This document shows positions 52,429 through 63,825 of a stretch of DNA of 64,000 nucleotides, one piece after another (the first letter of the stretch is position 1; each line of letters starts with the position of its first letter). The stretch spans positions 62,001 through 126,000 of the forward strand of contig JAWPHD010005605.1 of the NCBI GenBank assembly GCA_037043455.1. The letters are read 5' to 3'. The notes beneath the pieces are model-generated. The model searched no databases. It saw nothing but the letters and a program-made list of their open reading frames with translations, and had not been told where the DNA came from. The position numbers were made by a program, and so were the translations under genes. The DNA comes from Cyrtodaria siliqua. Taxonomy: Eukaryota; Mollusca; Bivalvia; Adapedonta; Hiatellidae.

Positions 52429-53013
52429 GGGTTGATGCACTATTTTCAAACATTATTTATTTAAAAGTGCTCTGAAAAACTTGAAAATAGCTGAAAGAAT
52501 GATCAAAACAAGGTTTATTTTAAAGGGCTCTGAACAACTTGAAAAAAGCTGAAATAATTATCAAAATGCCATGAAAAACAAAGGAGATATGACCTATTGA
52601 AAATTTGCAAAGAACACAAATGGAGGCGGCCATCTTTGAACGATGACGTCATCGCGCCATTTTACCATATATGGCATATTGACAAAATACATTTTAAAGT
52701 AAAACCAAATCACTGCAAATATTAAAAATAAATATACAGATGTAAAATGTATAAATGATATGGTTATTTTTCATTTGCATTGATTTTCTTTGCTTTAAAA
52801 TACATTTTGTCAATATGCCATACATGGTAAAAAGGCGCGATGACGTCATCGTTCAAAGATGGCAGCCTCCATTTATGTTTTTTTGCAACTTTTCAATAGG
52901 TCCTGTCTCCTTTATTTTTCATGGCATTTTGATAATTATTTCAGCTTTTTTCAAGTTGTTCAGAGCCCTTTAAAATAAACCTTGTTTGAAAATAGTGCAT
53001 CAACCCCTTTAAT
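52429..53013. mobile_element. Long-hairpin MITE flanked by TTAA, 585 bp
   Basis: The left end TTAAAGGGGTTGATGCAC and the right end GTGCATCAACCCCTTTAA are perfect inverses. Pairing runs inward over 220 bp or more (AAAAAGCTGAAATAATTATC, GATGACGTCATCG, TATGGCATATTGACAAAATA). TTAA at each edge fits a piggyBac-style TTAA target, but TIR bases alone cannot prove it. Inserted between the RT/RNase H and recombinase parts of the retrotransposon. Confidence 0.8.
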
Positions 53014-53219
53014 GTTTTACATTTGACAGATGCATTTTTTTTATATTTCTTTACAAAGTAAATCTTAAGCACTTCAGTAAGACATCAAACGCCGCCAATA
53101 CCTACAAGCAATATAATTACTATTTTAAACCATTTTGCAAATGGTGCAAGAAATTTGGGGTTTTTTTTCATTGCCGGCCTCTAACTATCATGTAGCTTTA
53201 ATTTTTATTCGCTGAATGA

Positions 53220-53840
53220 TTCTTTACCATCAGCATCCATTTATGGCATAACATTCGCTCACAACGTTGCTGGGTTTCGGCATCCATGCATTTCTAAATT
53301 AGTTAAGTTTACTAGAGATGGTATTCTTCGCCATACTGACAAGCCTACTGTGCAAAACAAGTGCTATTTCCGCCGACGATCTTAACAAGGCTGTTTTGAA
53401 AATTTGGGTTTTCTGATAATTTGATGGATATTATATTTACAGCAATGTGTCTTGTAAATTACGCTAGCTTTCTCCGTTTTGATGAGCAAGTACGCTGATA
53501 GCCTTTTTGAAGATAAGCAGATGAAAGTTTTCATTTCCTCACGGAAAACTGATCAATTTCATAAGGGTGAAACAGCGATTGTGGCAGGAACCGGAAAACC
53601 GACATGCTCTGTCATGCATTTAGAGAACAATCTAAAATTGAGCGACATTCCTTCCAATTCAGCTGACTTTATATTTAGAAATATCCAACTTTCTAGCAAA
53701 CCACATATTTTCTCGGGAAAGGAGGTCATATTTCCTTTTGTAGAGCCAGAGAAATTCTTATGGAGAATTTACGCGAAATTGGGTAGATTCCACGGTGTTT
53801 GGGTTACACTCGTTCAGTTCAGTTGGATGTACTAGTGCTG
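53220..53840 (+). pseudogene. Tyrosine recombinase of the DIRS-type element
   Basis: This enzyme circularises or integrates the DNA copy. The open frame from 53479 reads LFEDKQMKVFISSRKTDQFH, KGETAIVAGTGKPTCSVMHL, SNSADFIFRNIQLS. These match the middle of the catalytic domain (SKTDQFRxG, then C-P-V-x2-L) of Ngaro/DIRS recombinases. The Arg before LRFDE lies upstream near 53440-53485 (TFLRFDE-like, SFLRFDE region shifted in frame). The His-x-x-Arg and Tyr block should be at 53770-53830 but is unclear. Inactive. Confidence 0.7.
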
Positions 53841-53959
53841 CTAATAATGTTTTAGTAAGCGCTTGCTGAAGAACACGGTCGATGGAAACCGGATAATGCC
53901 AAAGATCGTTATGTTAAAGAGTCAGACAAAGTTAAAAGCACTGTTTCCTTAAATCATGA

Positions 53960-54095
53960 CATTTGAGGCTAGAGGGCGTAAGCGGTAACTAGCATATTTC
54001 ACTACCGTTCATGAACAGTCACAATCAAACCGAGACTGCAATATTTTGTATGTGTTGTGTTCGGCCGTTTCCAAAGGTCCATTATCATACTCTTT
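53960..54095 (-). repeat. Two-hairpin dispersed repeat, copy 6
   Basis: Minus-strand copy: AGAGTATGATAATGGACCTT, AACGGCCGAACACAACACAT, CAGTCTCGGTTTGATTGTGA (first stem weakened) and the second stem with changes. Sits between the recombinase and repeat B1. Confidence 0.75.
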
Positions 54096-54330
54096 TATAT
54101 AGCACAGTGGCGTTGCTTGTGCAGTGTGGCGGCAGTAAAACGTCTCCCCGCGCTTGCAATCAGGACTGTTATAACCTCTATGTATGAATTTATTTCATTG
54201 AATATAACTGTAATTGCTACAAACTTTACATAAATTACATAAAGAGTTACATATTTGACACAATTGGGGAAAGGTGAGCTGTCAGATGTATACCGATATA
54301 TTCAGAATCCCGTTCTTTTTCTGTCAATTT

Positions 54331-54425
54331 AATAACAAACCTGTCTGGGGCCATTCCTACTTTTGTTTTTATTCTTTATTGCATCCTTATGAAGTAAGAT
54401 GATAAATAATTTATTTTTGGCCGAG
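54331..54425 (+). repeat. Split direct repeat B1
   Basis: AACAAACCTGTCTGGGGCCA, TTATTCTTTATTGCAT and CTTATGAAGTAAGATGATAA are shared with B2 at 54991-55085. Confidence 0.85.
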
Positions 54426-54442
54426 AATGAAATGGCAAACAT

Positions 54443-54637
54443 AAATGTATTTATCTTCGGTCTATTGATGCATTGTTCGACTATACGTTGTGTACAGCGT
54501 TTATATTTGATTATGGTTTTTCGGGTTGACAACGGTGTATTTGATGATCAGTGATGCGTGCGCACGATAAAATCGTGATGGATTTTGAGCTGATTTGTCA
54601 TTCAAGGCTCGAATAGGCAACTGTTAACATCAATTTA
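54443..54637 (+). repeat. Split direct repeat A2
   Basis: Matches A1 (48774-48957) in the same orientation. It carries an extra CGTGCGCACGATAAAATCGT stretch, itself partly palindromic. Confidence 0.8.
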
Positions 54638-54990
54638 ATTTGTTTTAGTTTTAATGAAAACCTCCCCCTCCATTATTGTACTGAAGGTAGTATATTTAGC
54701 TATGTACGATGTTTAACATGTATTCTTCTATTACAGTTTTTGATAATGTTCTGTTGTCATAGAGATGCATAACATTAAGAGTAAGCGAGGTGGAGTGCCT
54801 ATATCGACAAGTATACCGGTGTGATAGGAGCAGTGGTTCTGGACATTACATATACGTTAAATTATTTTTCCTAAACTGTGTCGTAAAGACTCATAGCCAT
54901 TCAACACATATGGCAATTTCTTATTTGGAGAAACCATTGCTATGGTGCGAATGTTTAAATATATATGTAAAACATAGTTGCCTGATTAAA

Positions 54991-55085
54991 TAACAAACCT
55001 ATCCGGGGCCATTCCTACTTCTGTATTTATTCTTTATTGCATTCTTATGAAGTAAGATGATAAATAATGTACGTTTGGCTTAGAA
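54991..55085 (+). repeat. Split direct repeat B2
   Basis: Second B copy (AACAAACCTATCCGGGGCCA, CTTATGAAGTAAGATGATAA), marking the 3' end of the element. Confidence 0.85.
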
Positions 55086-55560
55086 TATAATTGCAGAGAA
55101 AACATACAACTACCGGTAGAAGGTGAATCTTATTTTGTAAACGCATGTAAACGCAGTGTTAGGAATCAATAAATATCTAAACAAAATCAAATTACCTTAC
55201 AAGATTAAAATAATAGAACTAACTCAACGAATTATGCCAGTTTTCGTAGAGATTATGCATTTTTATTTTAAAAAGCTTTTCAATTAAATAAATTGAGTGA
55301 ACTGATATATAGAATATGACCGTATTGCTAAAATCACTAGCGCAATACCTTTGAATAGATGTTAACACCTTCTCATTGCGCATGGTTGCATATAAGCTGG
55401 TAATCGTTGTATTATATGTTAATAATTGTTCATATAATGTATGTGTATATGTACCAATTACTGCACTGTTGCCATGTTATACTTTGAATTTGTATCTTCA
55501 CGGGTTTTATAGCATATTGTAAAATTGAAATAAAGTATATTTGCTTTTAAAAATCGACCT
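55086..55560. other. No gene recognised
   Basis: Ends with ATTGTAAAATTGAAATAAAG and TATATTTGC, an AATAAA-bearing 3' end that may belong to an old element. Confidence 0.35.
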
Positions 55561-56420
55561 GCGAATTTAATCTCTATTCACTCCATCATTGTTATTATTT
55601 AAAGAATCTGATATCAGCTCAGTATTTCTGAAATGTATTGAAGACAGACCATGCACGTTCTGTGTTGTCATCAAACCATATTCGCGCAGTTAATGATTAT
55701 GTTATTCAGAACGAACTCAAAATATATGGTTTTGAAAATTAAATAAATCATGTCACGTATAAAGTAAACAGAAACCACTATATCCTGCTGAATGGTAATA
55801 CAAATCCAATTATTGTTCACACGGCTTCATTTTGTTACACCTACTCAGGTAAATATCCACAAAAAAGCAACATAATTACCACATTAGTTTAGCGTTAAAT
55901 TTTCAAACAGGCAGCAATACTGAATGTTGTTAATAATCTACCTTCTTTATTGCTTTTTTATCACCATTCTCGAGAAGTGTATGTGTCATTAAGCCATCTT
56001 CAAATATCACATGTCACCAAATCAATCCTGAAGCCATCTGCTTCCAACGATAATGTATTTGGTTTATCAAAATAAAAAACATATAACTAATATGTGTAAA
56101 TTACTTGTAAGCTGAAACTTTGATGTTACCTTAATTCCTTGACGGATTTTCCTTTTGTTTTTCCGGTTTCTTACAAATCATGAAGTTCATTATTTTTATT
56201 TTGCGTTTATTTAGATACGGCGATCATCAATGTGTCTTATTATGTTTTTATACGCTCTGCCTTGTTTGTAAATGGATACTCTGGCGGGGTTTCCGTGAGC
56301 TACACTGCGCAGTTTTCTTAGACTGATAATAGTGCATGATTAGAATAAGGTTTGCTCCACCCTATGCATTTTATTGCCACTTACCGATCTAAAAGTAGAT
56401 ATATAAGTCGAACAGGAGGT
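55560..56420 (+). repeat. Old dispersed repeat, uninterrupted copy
   Basis: Homologous to 41560-42250 plus 44615-44810. Here the two halves are contiguous, so this is the reference for dating the LINE and SINE insertions in the other copy. Non-coding. Confidence 0.65.
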
Positions 56421-57605
56421 TCCTCTATTATCAAACCTGTTTCTTCTGTGATGCAATTCAATTCAATTCATCTTTATTTATTAATTACTCAGTTTCACAC
56501 AGGTGAAATGCATAAGTATATACAATTTACAACAAGTAGTTTTCAAATAGTCACAAATGGCAAATCATACATAAGCATACACAAACAACGGTCACACACG
56601 TTTTGCAGGAGACCACTATTTAAACAGCTATTATCAACTTGTTAATTAGGTTGCATTGAATACTAATTTAAATGAGAATGTAATATAAATACCGTTTTTT
56701 TTTTGTTTGTTTTTTATTAAATGTTCATTTAGGACGAAACATAAAAGGACGAATGTATTGAATAATGAGTAAGTACAATACATTTTCCAATATGGACGTG
56801 AAACGTGTTGTTTACAGAAATCGAACCTATTTAATCTTTTATAGAACGTTTATGAATTAAGATAAAGTAGTTTATGCATAAGTAAAGGGTGCTATCTCTA
56901 GTCCCGGTCTCTATTAAAATAAGCATGTATGATGACAATATACATTTAGTTGTAGTTTACAATTTTTAGTGTACTGGATTGTCTGACATGTATATTTTCT
57001 ATTTTAGACAATTATTGGAAATTTGGTTTTGTTGTGTATTAAGGCTATTAACTGTAAGTATACCGTATACTTGCTTCTTCTAAATATAACAATGGACAAA
57101 CAATTTATAAATAGAGTAGTCATATTTCAAAATTTAACAGTTAAATAATAATTGAATTGAATCTTGATTTAGAAGACCATTTTTTTGGTAATAGCTTAAA
57201 AAGTTTATGTCGCTGAAACTTTATTCGGATAGAGTCTTATTTTTAAGAAAAAAGTTTTCGTCAAGGACAGTCAAAAGTAACACCATTTACATTTGAAGGA
57301 CAGTATTTGTTGTGTACATGTGTAACAAAATAAACAACCATTACATACTGAATGGTACAATATAGGCTTGCATCCAACTCTCATACTTCTTACAAATATT
57401 ATGCTTTACATTCTACACAAATATTTACATCAACATATTTACATTTGTTTGTTAGCCATAACCTTTATGACTTCCAATAAGTATGAGTCTTACCGAAACG
57501 AAAAATAAGAACTCGTAAAGGTCAGTTCAGGTAGTAAAGCTTTAAGATTGAGTTTCATTCTAGTATAATAATGGTAACCATACTAGAAACAGAAAAAGAA
57601 TAAAG
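56421..57605. other. No gene recognised
   Basis: AT-rich. Short frames only, none with a family motif. Confidence 0.4.
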
Positions 57606-57660
57606 TTATTATTATTATTTAAATTATGTATTCATTATTATTATTGTTTTTAATAATATT

Positions 57661-57981
57661 TTAAGCCATATTTATAGTTTTAACTATTTGCTCTATAAAG
57701 TAGTTTAGCCTTTTAAGTTCCTGTACATTTTCAGTTGAGAGTAACTGTTGGAATTTTAACATATTTGGCCTTGTATAATAGTACCTTTGGATATATTTTT
57801 TTCTAATATCTTCAAATTTTGAGCATTTTAATAGGTAGTGAAACTCATCACCAATATCATTACAATGAGGGCACTTTCTTTCGTTATTCGGGATGGATCT
57901 CCAACGGCCAACTTCGATTGGTAGCTTATGATTTCTCGTTAGAAACCTGATGAGTAGTTTACAGTCATAGGTTGGTAACAT
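57661..57981 (-). pseudogene. LINE C-terminal Cys/His tail
   Basis: CKLLIRFLTRNHKLPIEVGR, WRSIPNNERKCPHCNDIGDE, FHYLLKCSKFEDIRKKYI: C-x2-C-x7-H-x4-C putative zinc-binding tail, then a stop at 57661. Confidence 0.85.
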
Positions 57982-58036
57982 TTTAATATAGATGCTTTGT
58001 TTAAATTCTGTTTTAAATAATTTATAAATATTGGTG

Positions 58037-58678
58037 TTAGATGTTATCTATTTCTGAATGCCAGTTTTGAATAAATATATCTTTCAACTTTTGGTAGGAT
58101 GATTTAATTAACCATTTTGCATTTGAAAAACTCTGGCTATACCAGATTCCAGAGTAACCCGAAGTACATAGTATGTTTTTAATATTGTCTATCCAAGGGG
58201 ACTTTATCTTTCTTTTTGATACCAGTTCTTGTATCAGCATATACATTTTTGAAGAGATATTTTGTTGCACATTATTGTTCACTTCACTTGAATTGTTGAT
58301 CAGTTTTGTCCAGTATGAAATGGTTTTATTTTTTATGTCAACTGATATGGGTGTTATGCCTACTTCCCCATAAACCATATATGTAGGGGTAGACTTCTTT
58401 AGGTTAAAAATGTATTTTAAGAATTTCAACTGTATTCTTTCTATAATATCTAGGTTTCCAAAACCCCATATTTCACTACCATAAAGTAAGATTGGTTTGA
58501 CAGTTTTGTTAAACAGATCAATTTGCATATCATATGGGAGTGACAAATATCTAATTTTCCTCAGTAAAGAGAATAATGCTTTATTTGCCTGTTCAGCAAT
58601 ATATTTTTTGGTCTTTAAAAAAGATCCACTTCTTGAGAAGTATATTCCAAGATATTTATAATGGTCTACTTTTTCCAC
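58037..58678 (-). pseudogene. LINE segment after the RT
   Basis: VDHYKYLGIYFSRSGSFLKT, LPYDMQIDLFNKTVKPILLY, GSEIWGFGNLDIIERIQLKF, KYIFNLKKSTPTYMVYGEVG: the thumb/connection region typical of CR1/L2 LINEs. Separated from the RT by a single frame break. Confidence 0.85.
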
Positions 58679-58708
58679 TACATCATTTCCTATTTTAAAA
58701 TTTCTGAA

Positions 58709-60703
58709 TTATCTTAAATTACCTTTACTAAAAATAACTATTTTTGTTTTTTCCACATTAATTTTTAATTTCCAAGTATCACCATATTCTTTAAAATTGT
58801 TAAGTGCTATCTGAAAGTCATTTTCGTTTTCACTAAACAATACAGTATCATCTGCATAAAGCAGAATAAATAATTTGAGGTACATATTGGCTTGATCTAT
58901 ATCGGTTTCTCTTGTGACACCATTTACATTTTGGTTATTTAAAAACAGTTCTAGATCATTTAAAAAAATACTGAATAGAAAAGGTGACATGTTTTCGCCT
59001 TGACGAACACCATTTAGACATTCGAAAAAGTCAGAACTACCATCTTTTGTGACAACTTTTGACTTAATGTTATTGTAAAGGTTATATATGATATTAAAGC
59101 ATTTGCCATTTATATTTTCATTCTGCAGTTTTCTCCACAGACCTATCCTCCAAACAGAATCAAAGGCTTGTTTGAAGTCGATGAAACAACAAAATAACTT
59201 CTTCTTATCAGAATGGACGAGGTCAATGAGACTTTTAAGAATAAATAAATTGTCAGCTGTCGAGTGTTTTTTTCTAAAGCCAGCTTGAACTCCACTTATA
59301 AGGTTAGATTTTTCTGCATATAAATTTAATCTTGTGTTAAGTATATAAGTAAATAATTTTCCAAAACAACTAAGTAATGTAATAGGGCGATAGTTTTCTG
59401 GACGGGTTATGTTTCCTTTGTTTTTGTAAATGGGTTTGATAATGCTAATGGTCCAGTTTTCAGGTATTATACCTGTGTTAAAAATATGGTTAAACAATTT
59501 CACATAAATGGGTAGCATAGCATTAATAGAGGCTTTCATTTGTTCATTTACAATGTTATCTGCGCCTGGTGATTTGTTATTTTTCAGATGTTTGATAGCT
59601 GTCTTAACCTCTTGTTCAGTTATAGGGCCATTTATTTCTTGATTTATCAGGTCTTCTGATAAATTATTATTTATGTGTATAAAATCTTCATGGTGAGTAT
59701 TTTCTTCAGTCTGTGTTTCGTTAATCTCTTTAAAATAAGTATATAAATCTTTGAGAGGGGCCATTTGGTCACTTTCTTTAGGTTTTACATTTATTATTTT
59801 CCAATATTGTTTGGGTTTGGCATTTTTTAGTGATTTAAGTTTTTCAACCCTATTTTCGTTAAATTTTCTGTGTGTTTTTCTTAAAACATTCTTATACTGT
59901 TTACTAATGTCTTTTAAAATTGTTTTATAGAATTGTGTTTTGTTTTTATTGTATGCTTGTCTTGCTTTATTATATATGTTTCTTATTTGCATACACTCTT
60001 TATTGAACCAGGGTTGTTTAAATGAAGATTTTTTACGTTCCCTGTGTTGTATTGTACCAAATATTTCAAATGAACATTTCTCAAACATACAGCTTATATC
60101 ATTTACAATTATATTTACATCTTCTTCATTTGTTATGTTTTGCTCTATAAGAGTATCTAATTTAGTTTCTATTTCAATAATTTTCAGAATATCTAGATTT
60201 TCAGTAAAATTAATTGACTTTTCACAATCCCATAGTTTAGTTGTATCATTATTTATTTTTTTACCAGTTTTATTGATTTGTTTTACAGGTGTTGCTTGTG
60301 GTGTTAAAGACAATGGGCAGTGTACATCTGAATAGAGACTGCAGAAGTCGTTTACCTTAAGGTCAACAATATTTTGGAATACTGATGAGGTAGAGATACA
60401 ATAATCAACTGTACTTGCATTGTTACAGGTAAGTTTAGTATTATTGTAATCAGCCCCTATACGGCCATTTAAAATAAATAGATTGTTATTTTTACAAAAA
60501 TCTATCATTTGATAGCCATAGGCATTATTATTGGTATCAATAGTGTTTCTGTCTAACGGTATATGGTACTTATAAAAATTGTTAAAATATAATTCGTCTT
60601 CTAATTGGACCTGGTCTAAGTCATACAACTCGGATATAAAGTTATCTAACTGTACATAGTCTGATAAATTATTAACTCTGGAATTATAATCTCCAAATAA
60701 CAA
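58709..60703 (-). pseudogene. LINE reverse transcriptase (664 codons open)
   Basis: Continues from the endonuclease end. After a Lys-rich linker come ITEQEVKTAIKHLKNNKSPG, WTISIIKPIYKNKGNITRPE, NYRPITLLSCFGKLFTYILN, GFRKKHSTADNLFILKSLID, CCFIDFKQAFDSVWR (first catalytic Asp), GVRQGENMSPFLFSIFLNDL and YADDTVLFSENENDF (catalytic Asp pair). Then WKLKINVEKTKIVIFSKG. Intact through all RT motifs, so the copy is fairly young. Confidence 0.9.
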
Positions 60704-61213
60704 TATGTTGGAGTTATTTTCGCAATACCTGAATATTTATGCTTGTAATTCTGAATAAGGATCTTCATGTCGGTATTTAGAACCCGACGGTGGTATATAT
60801 ATAATTCCACATTTAAGGTCTTCATTGTTAGACATTTTCATTATCTTACTGGAGATTGTAAAAAATTGTACTAGTTTACAGTTAGTATTTGTATCAATAG
60901 TTACATAAGGGGATAATTTATTTTTTATGAATAAAGCAATTCCTCCTGAACGATAACGAGATAATTTGTTTCTATTAAATATGTGGGTTTTAAACCCATC
61001 AATGTGTATAGTGTCTGTTAAATCAGTCTTGGTTTCCTGTAAACCAATAATGTCATATTCATTTATAAACGACACAAATTCCGGACATCTAAGTCTCGAC
61101 TCTAATCCACATACATTTAAGCTTAAAATCTTAAGTTCGTATTCCGGTGAACAATCAAAGTCACATAAATCATTTCTGTTTATATGTACATTATGGCAAT
61201 TATCTGTACACAC
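60290..61213 (-). pseudogene. LINE AP-type endonuclease domain
   Basis: Nicks target DNA to prime reverse transcription. Residues from the Met at 61213: LKILSLNVCGLESR (block with catalytic Asn), IIGLQETKTD (Glu), RSGGIALFIKNKL, CGIIYIPPS. After the frame break near 60720: LFGDYNSRV (Asp/Asn), STVDYCIST and SDVHCPLSL (Asp-His). All catalytic blocks of the exonuclease-endonuclease-phosphatase fold are present. Confidence 0.85.
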
Positions 61214-61223
61214 TCTTAATTTT

Positions 61224-61245
61224 CAGATATATATATATATATACG
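61224..61245. repeat. (AT)n next to the LINE start
   Basis: Short ATATAT run directly upstream of the first LINE codon on the minus strand. Confidence 0.7.
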
Positions 61246-61249
61246 TATT

Positions 61250-61865
61250 CATGTACATTTGAAAGACTGATGTAAGGTTTTTGTTGGATGACTTCCTTCT
61301 GTACATTTTCTTTCCTGTTTGTCGTTTGTATCTGTTTAATAGTTAGCTAATAAGCACATGTACAGATTACAACGATACGCACAAGTTAATATGCCTTAAT
61401 ATATACTTTACGGCAACAACGTACCATTAAAACATGCAGAAACGTCAATGTTGTTCAACAGTTAAGCTTAACTTATTCGTAAGCCGTTGTTAATTGTCGC
61501 TGTGTCACGCCATGAAGATCTAGCAAACACCACTTTCAATCTAATCATGTATCTTGGAACACCTGATTCTCGGTTCATTTCCTCTCCAATTTTCGAATCA
61601 TTCACGAGAAAACCCATACCCCTCCCTCTGGGACGTTTTTACGACAGTGGATTATTACTTTTATTATCATTAACTCATGCATGTAATCGCTACAAATGCA
61701 GTTGATCGATCAGGAATAAAACGTATAACTACCAAAATACCTTTGGGGGCTTTTTTATAGCATCATTTAAGCATGTTTGTAACCTCTGTGTTTGATCAGC
61801 GGCCACAAATTCGTTACATTTTGAAATTATGTTGCATCAAAATCATCAAATGCTATTTTACGATG
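61250..61865. other. No gene recognised
   Basis: A plus-strand frame at 61487-61705 has no family motif. Nothing else is seen. Confidence 0.35.
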
Positions 61866-62660
61866 CTATTGGATCGTGGGTTTATTATGGGTGTATAACC
61901 AGTGGTACGATACAACCAGTGCTACGATACTTGCAGTCGGGATCATGTGTTTATTATGGGTGTATAACCAATTGTACGATACAACCAGTGCTACGATATA
62001 ACCAATTCTACGATATTTGCATTTGGGATCGTGGGTTTATTAAGGGTGTATAACCAATGCTACGATACAACCAATGCCACGATACAAACCAATGCTACGA
62101 TACTTGCAGTCGGGATCGTGGGTTTATTATGGGTGTAAAACCAATGCTACGATACAACCAATGCCACGATACAAACCAATGCTACGATACTGTATAACCA
62201 ATGCTACGATACAACCAATGCCACGATACAAACCAATTCTACGATACTTGCAGTCGGGAATGTGTGTTTATTATGGGTGTATAACCAATGCTACGATACA
62301 AACCAATGCTACGATACTGTATAACCAATGCTACGATACTGTATAATCAATGCTACGATACAACCAATGCCACGATACAAACCAATGTTACGATACTGTA
62401 TAACCAATGCTACGATACAACCATTGCCACGATAGAAACCAATTCTATGATACTTGCAGTCGGGATCGTGAGTATATTATGGGTGTATAACCAATGCTAC
62501 GATACAAACCAATGCTACGATACTGTATGACCAATGCTACGATACAAACCAATGCTACGATACTGTATAACCAATGCTACGATACAACCAATGTCACGAT
62601 GCAAACCAATGCTACGATACTGTATAACCAATGCTACGATACAACCAATGCCAAGATGCA
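61866..62660. repeat. Minisatellite with two unit levels
   Basis: The short unit CCAATGCTACGATACAA (about 17 bp) is repeated. A longer spacer, CTTGCAGTCGGGATCGTGGG then TTTATTATGGGTGTATAA, interrupts it about six times (61870, 61928, 62008, 62103, 62247, 62451). GTATAACCAATGCTACGATA blocks of about 23 bp occur inside. Confidence 0.95.
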
Positions 62661-63555
62661 AATCAGACACAAACCAGACTTGAAGTAGAGATGCAGGTTC
62701 TCTAAATCTCATTCATTTACCATGTATACTTTATGCTCCTGGCGTATATACATTAACTATGGTGTTTTTTGTCTTAAGTCAGGAGGAGAAAAGCGGAAAA
62801 TTTATTAGTTTGATGGGAATTGATATCAGTATCCATCATGCAGTATAATCTCTCACTCACTTGCTCGCTCATGACAAACACCTACTGGGCAAAATACATA
62901 AACTGGACATAGCACACCAGTTCGCATAAACATTGAAACAGACTATAAATATAAATAACTATAAATCTCTTAGTAATGCAGAAGGTTTTTCTCCACTTAT
63001 AATAAAAGTGTCTATAATACAAGACATGTGTCACAATCAGGTATGGCAGTAGTTAATAGTACGAAATCCGTGAACGTATATAGCTCTCACAATGTTATGC
63101 GTAACACTTTTTAGCCAATAATCTTTACTTCTTACCTCTCTGTTTTGTGTATGTTGTTTCCGAGTAGAACCTTTTTCTGTTTTTATTTACTCTTCAATGT
63201 TGTTATAACATAAATGTTTAGGCACATGCTAATAAAATACAGATTAGGAATCTTTTTCATTTTCTTTTATCAATGGTATAAACATGACCTTCAGAATGTC
63301 TCGCTACTCAAACGGAGCATCCGTTCTGCTAGTGTACCTAGTCGGCTGTTATATTGGCAGTATGATCTGCATGTGATCTGCATGTCGTGTTATTGGTATA
63401 TATTAATTGAACAAAATTAGCCTTCAGTAAAGAATAATAATCGCTCATCAATCTACCCCACAGGGAGGTCTGGTTGGCTTTGACTATCACGTGACTATCA
63501 CGTATACAACACTGAGGCAGCAGTATTGTGGTTTTTATGACCACAAGCATAACAA
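62661..63555. other. No gene recognised
   Basis: Nothing identified. GTGACTATCACGTGACTATCACG near 63490 is a short direct repeat. Confidence 0.35.
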
Positions 63556-63564
63556 GCATTTTTC

Positions 63565-63655
63565 ATTTCTGTTCATGAGCAGTCGCAATCAAACCGAGCC
63601 TGTCATACTTGTTTTTATATTAATTGTGTTTGGTGATTTCCATTTTTTTCCCTTT
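63565..63655 (-). repeat. Two-hairpin dispersed repeat, partial copy 7
   Basis: GTTCATGAGCAGTCGCAATC, AAACCGAGCCTGTCATA and TGTTTGGTGATTTCCATTTT correspond to the first stem and the AAATTTGGAAATCGCC end of the copy at 35260. Strongly diverged. Confidence 0.5.
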
Positions 63656-63664
63656 CAAACTATT

Positions 63665-63825
63665 TGTATCTGACTTAAGTACCTTCATTGTGGCTTTCTA
63701 CGCTTTTTCTTTTGTAGTTATATATACACGAGCATCTAGGTGTTTTACTTATATTGCCTTTCAACGCTGCCTTGTTGGTTAGAGAATATTTCATGGCGGG
63801 GATTTCTTTATTTGCACTGTAGGTC
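63665..63825 (+). mobile_element. PLE 3' UTR, interrupted by a SINE
   Basis: AAGTACCTTCATTGTGGCTT, GCCTTGTTGGTTAGAGAATA and CATGGCGGGGATTTCTTTAT match the UTR of copy C. It stops at TTTGCACTGTA, where the SINE begins. Confidence 0.75.

Larger units (their letters stand above)
48774..55085 (+). mobile_element. Tyrosine-recombinase retrotransposon with split direct repeats (Ngaro/PAT-like)
   Basis: Order on the plus strand: repeat A1 (48774-48957), gag-like region with a CCHC knuckle, reverse transcriptase, RNase H and downstream domain, a nested MITE, tyrosine recombinase, nested two-hairpin repeat, then B1 (54331-54425), A2 (54443-54637) and B2 (54991-55085). Split direct repeats of form A1-B1-A2-B2 are the hallmark of Ngaro and PAT elements of the DIRS order, which integrate as DNA circles and leave no target duplication. 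All coding parts have stops and shifts. About 6.3 kb including insertions. Confidence 0.75.
57606..61215 (-). mobile_element. CR1/L2-like LINE, nearly complete ORF2
   Basis: On the minus strand: endonuclease (from 61213), reverse transcriptase, connecting segment, Cys/His tail (ends 57661), then (ATT)n at 57606-57660 as the 3' tail. The three breaks are near 60705-60737, 58679-58709 and 57981-58037. No ORF1 is seen upstream; the start is preceded directly by (AT)n at 61224-61245. Either the copy is truncated just before ORF2 or the lineage lacks ORF1. Confidence 0.85.
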
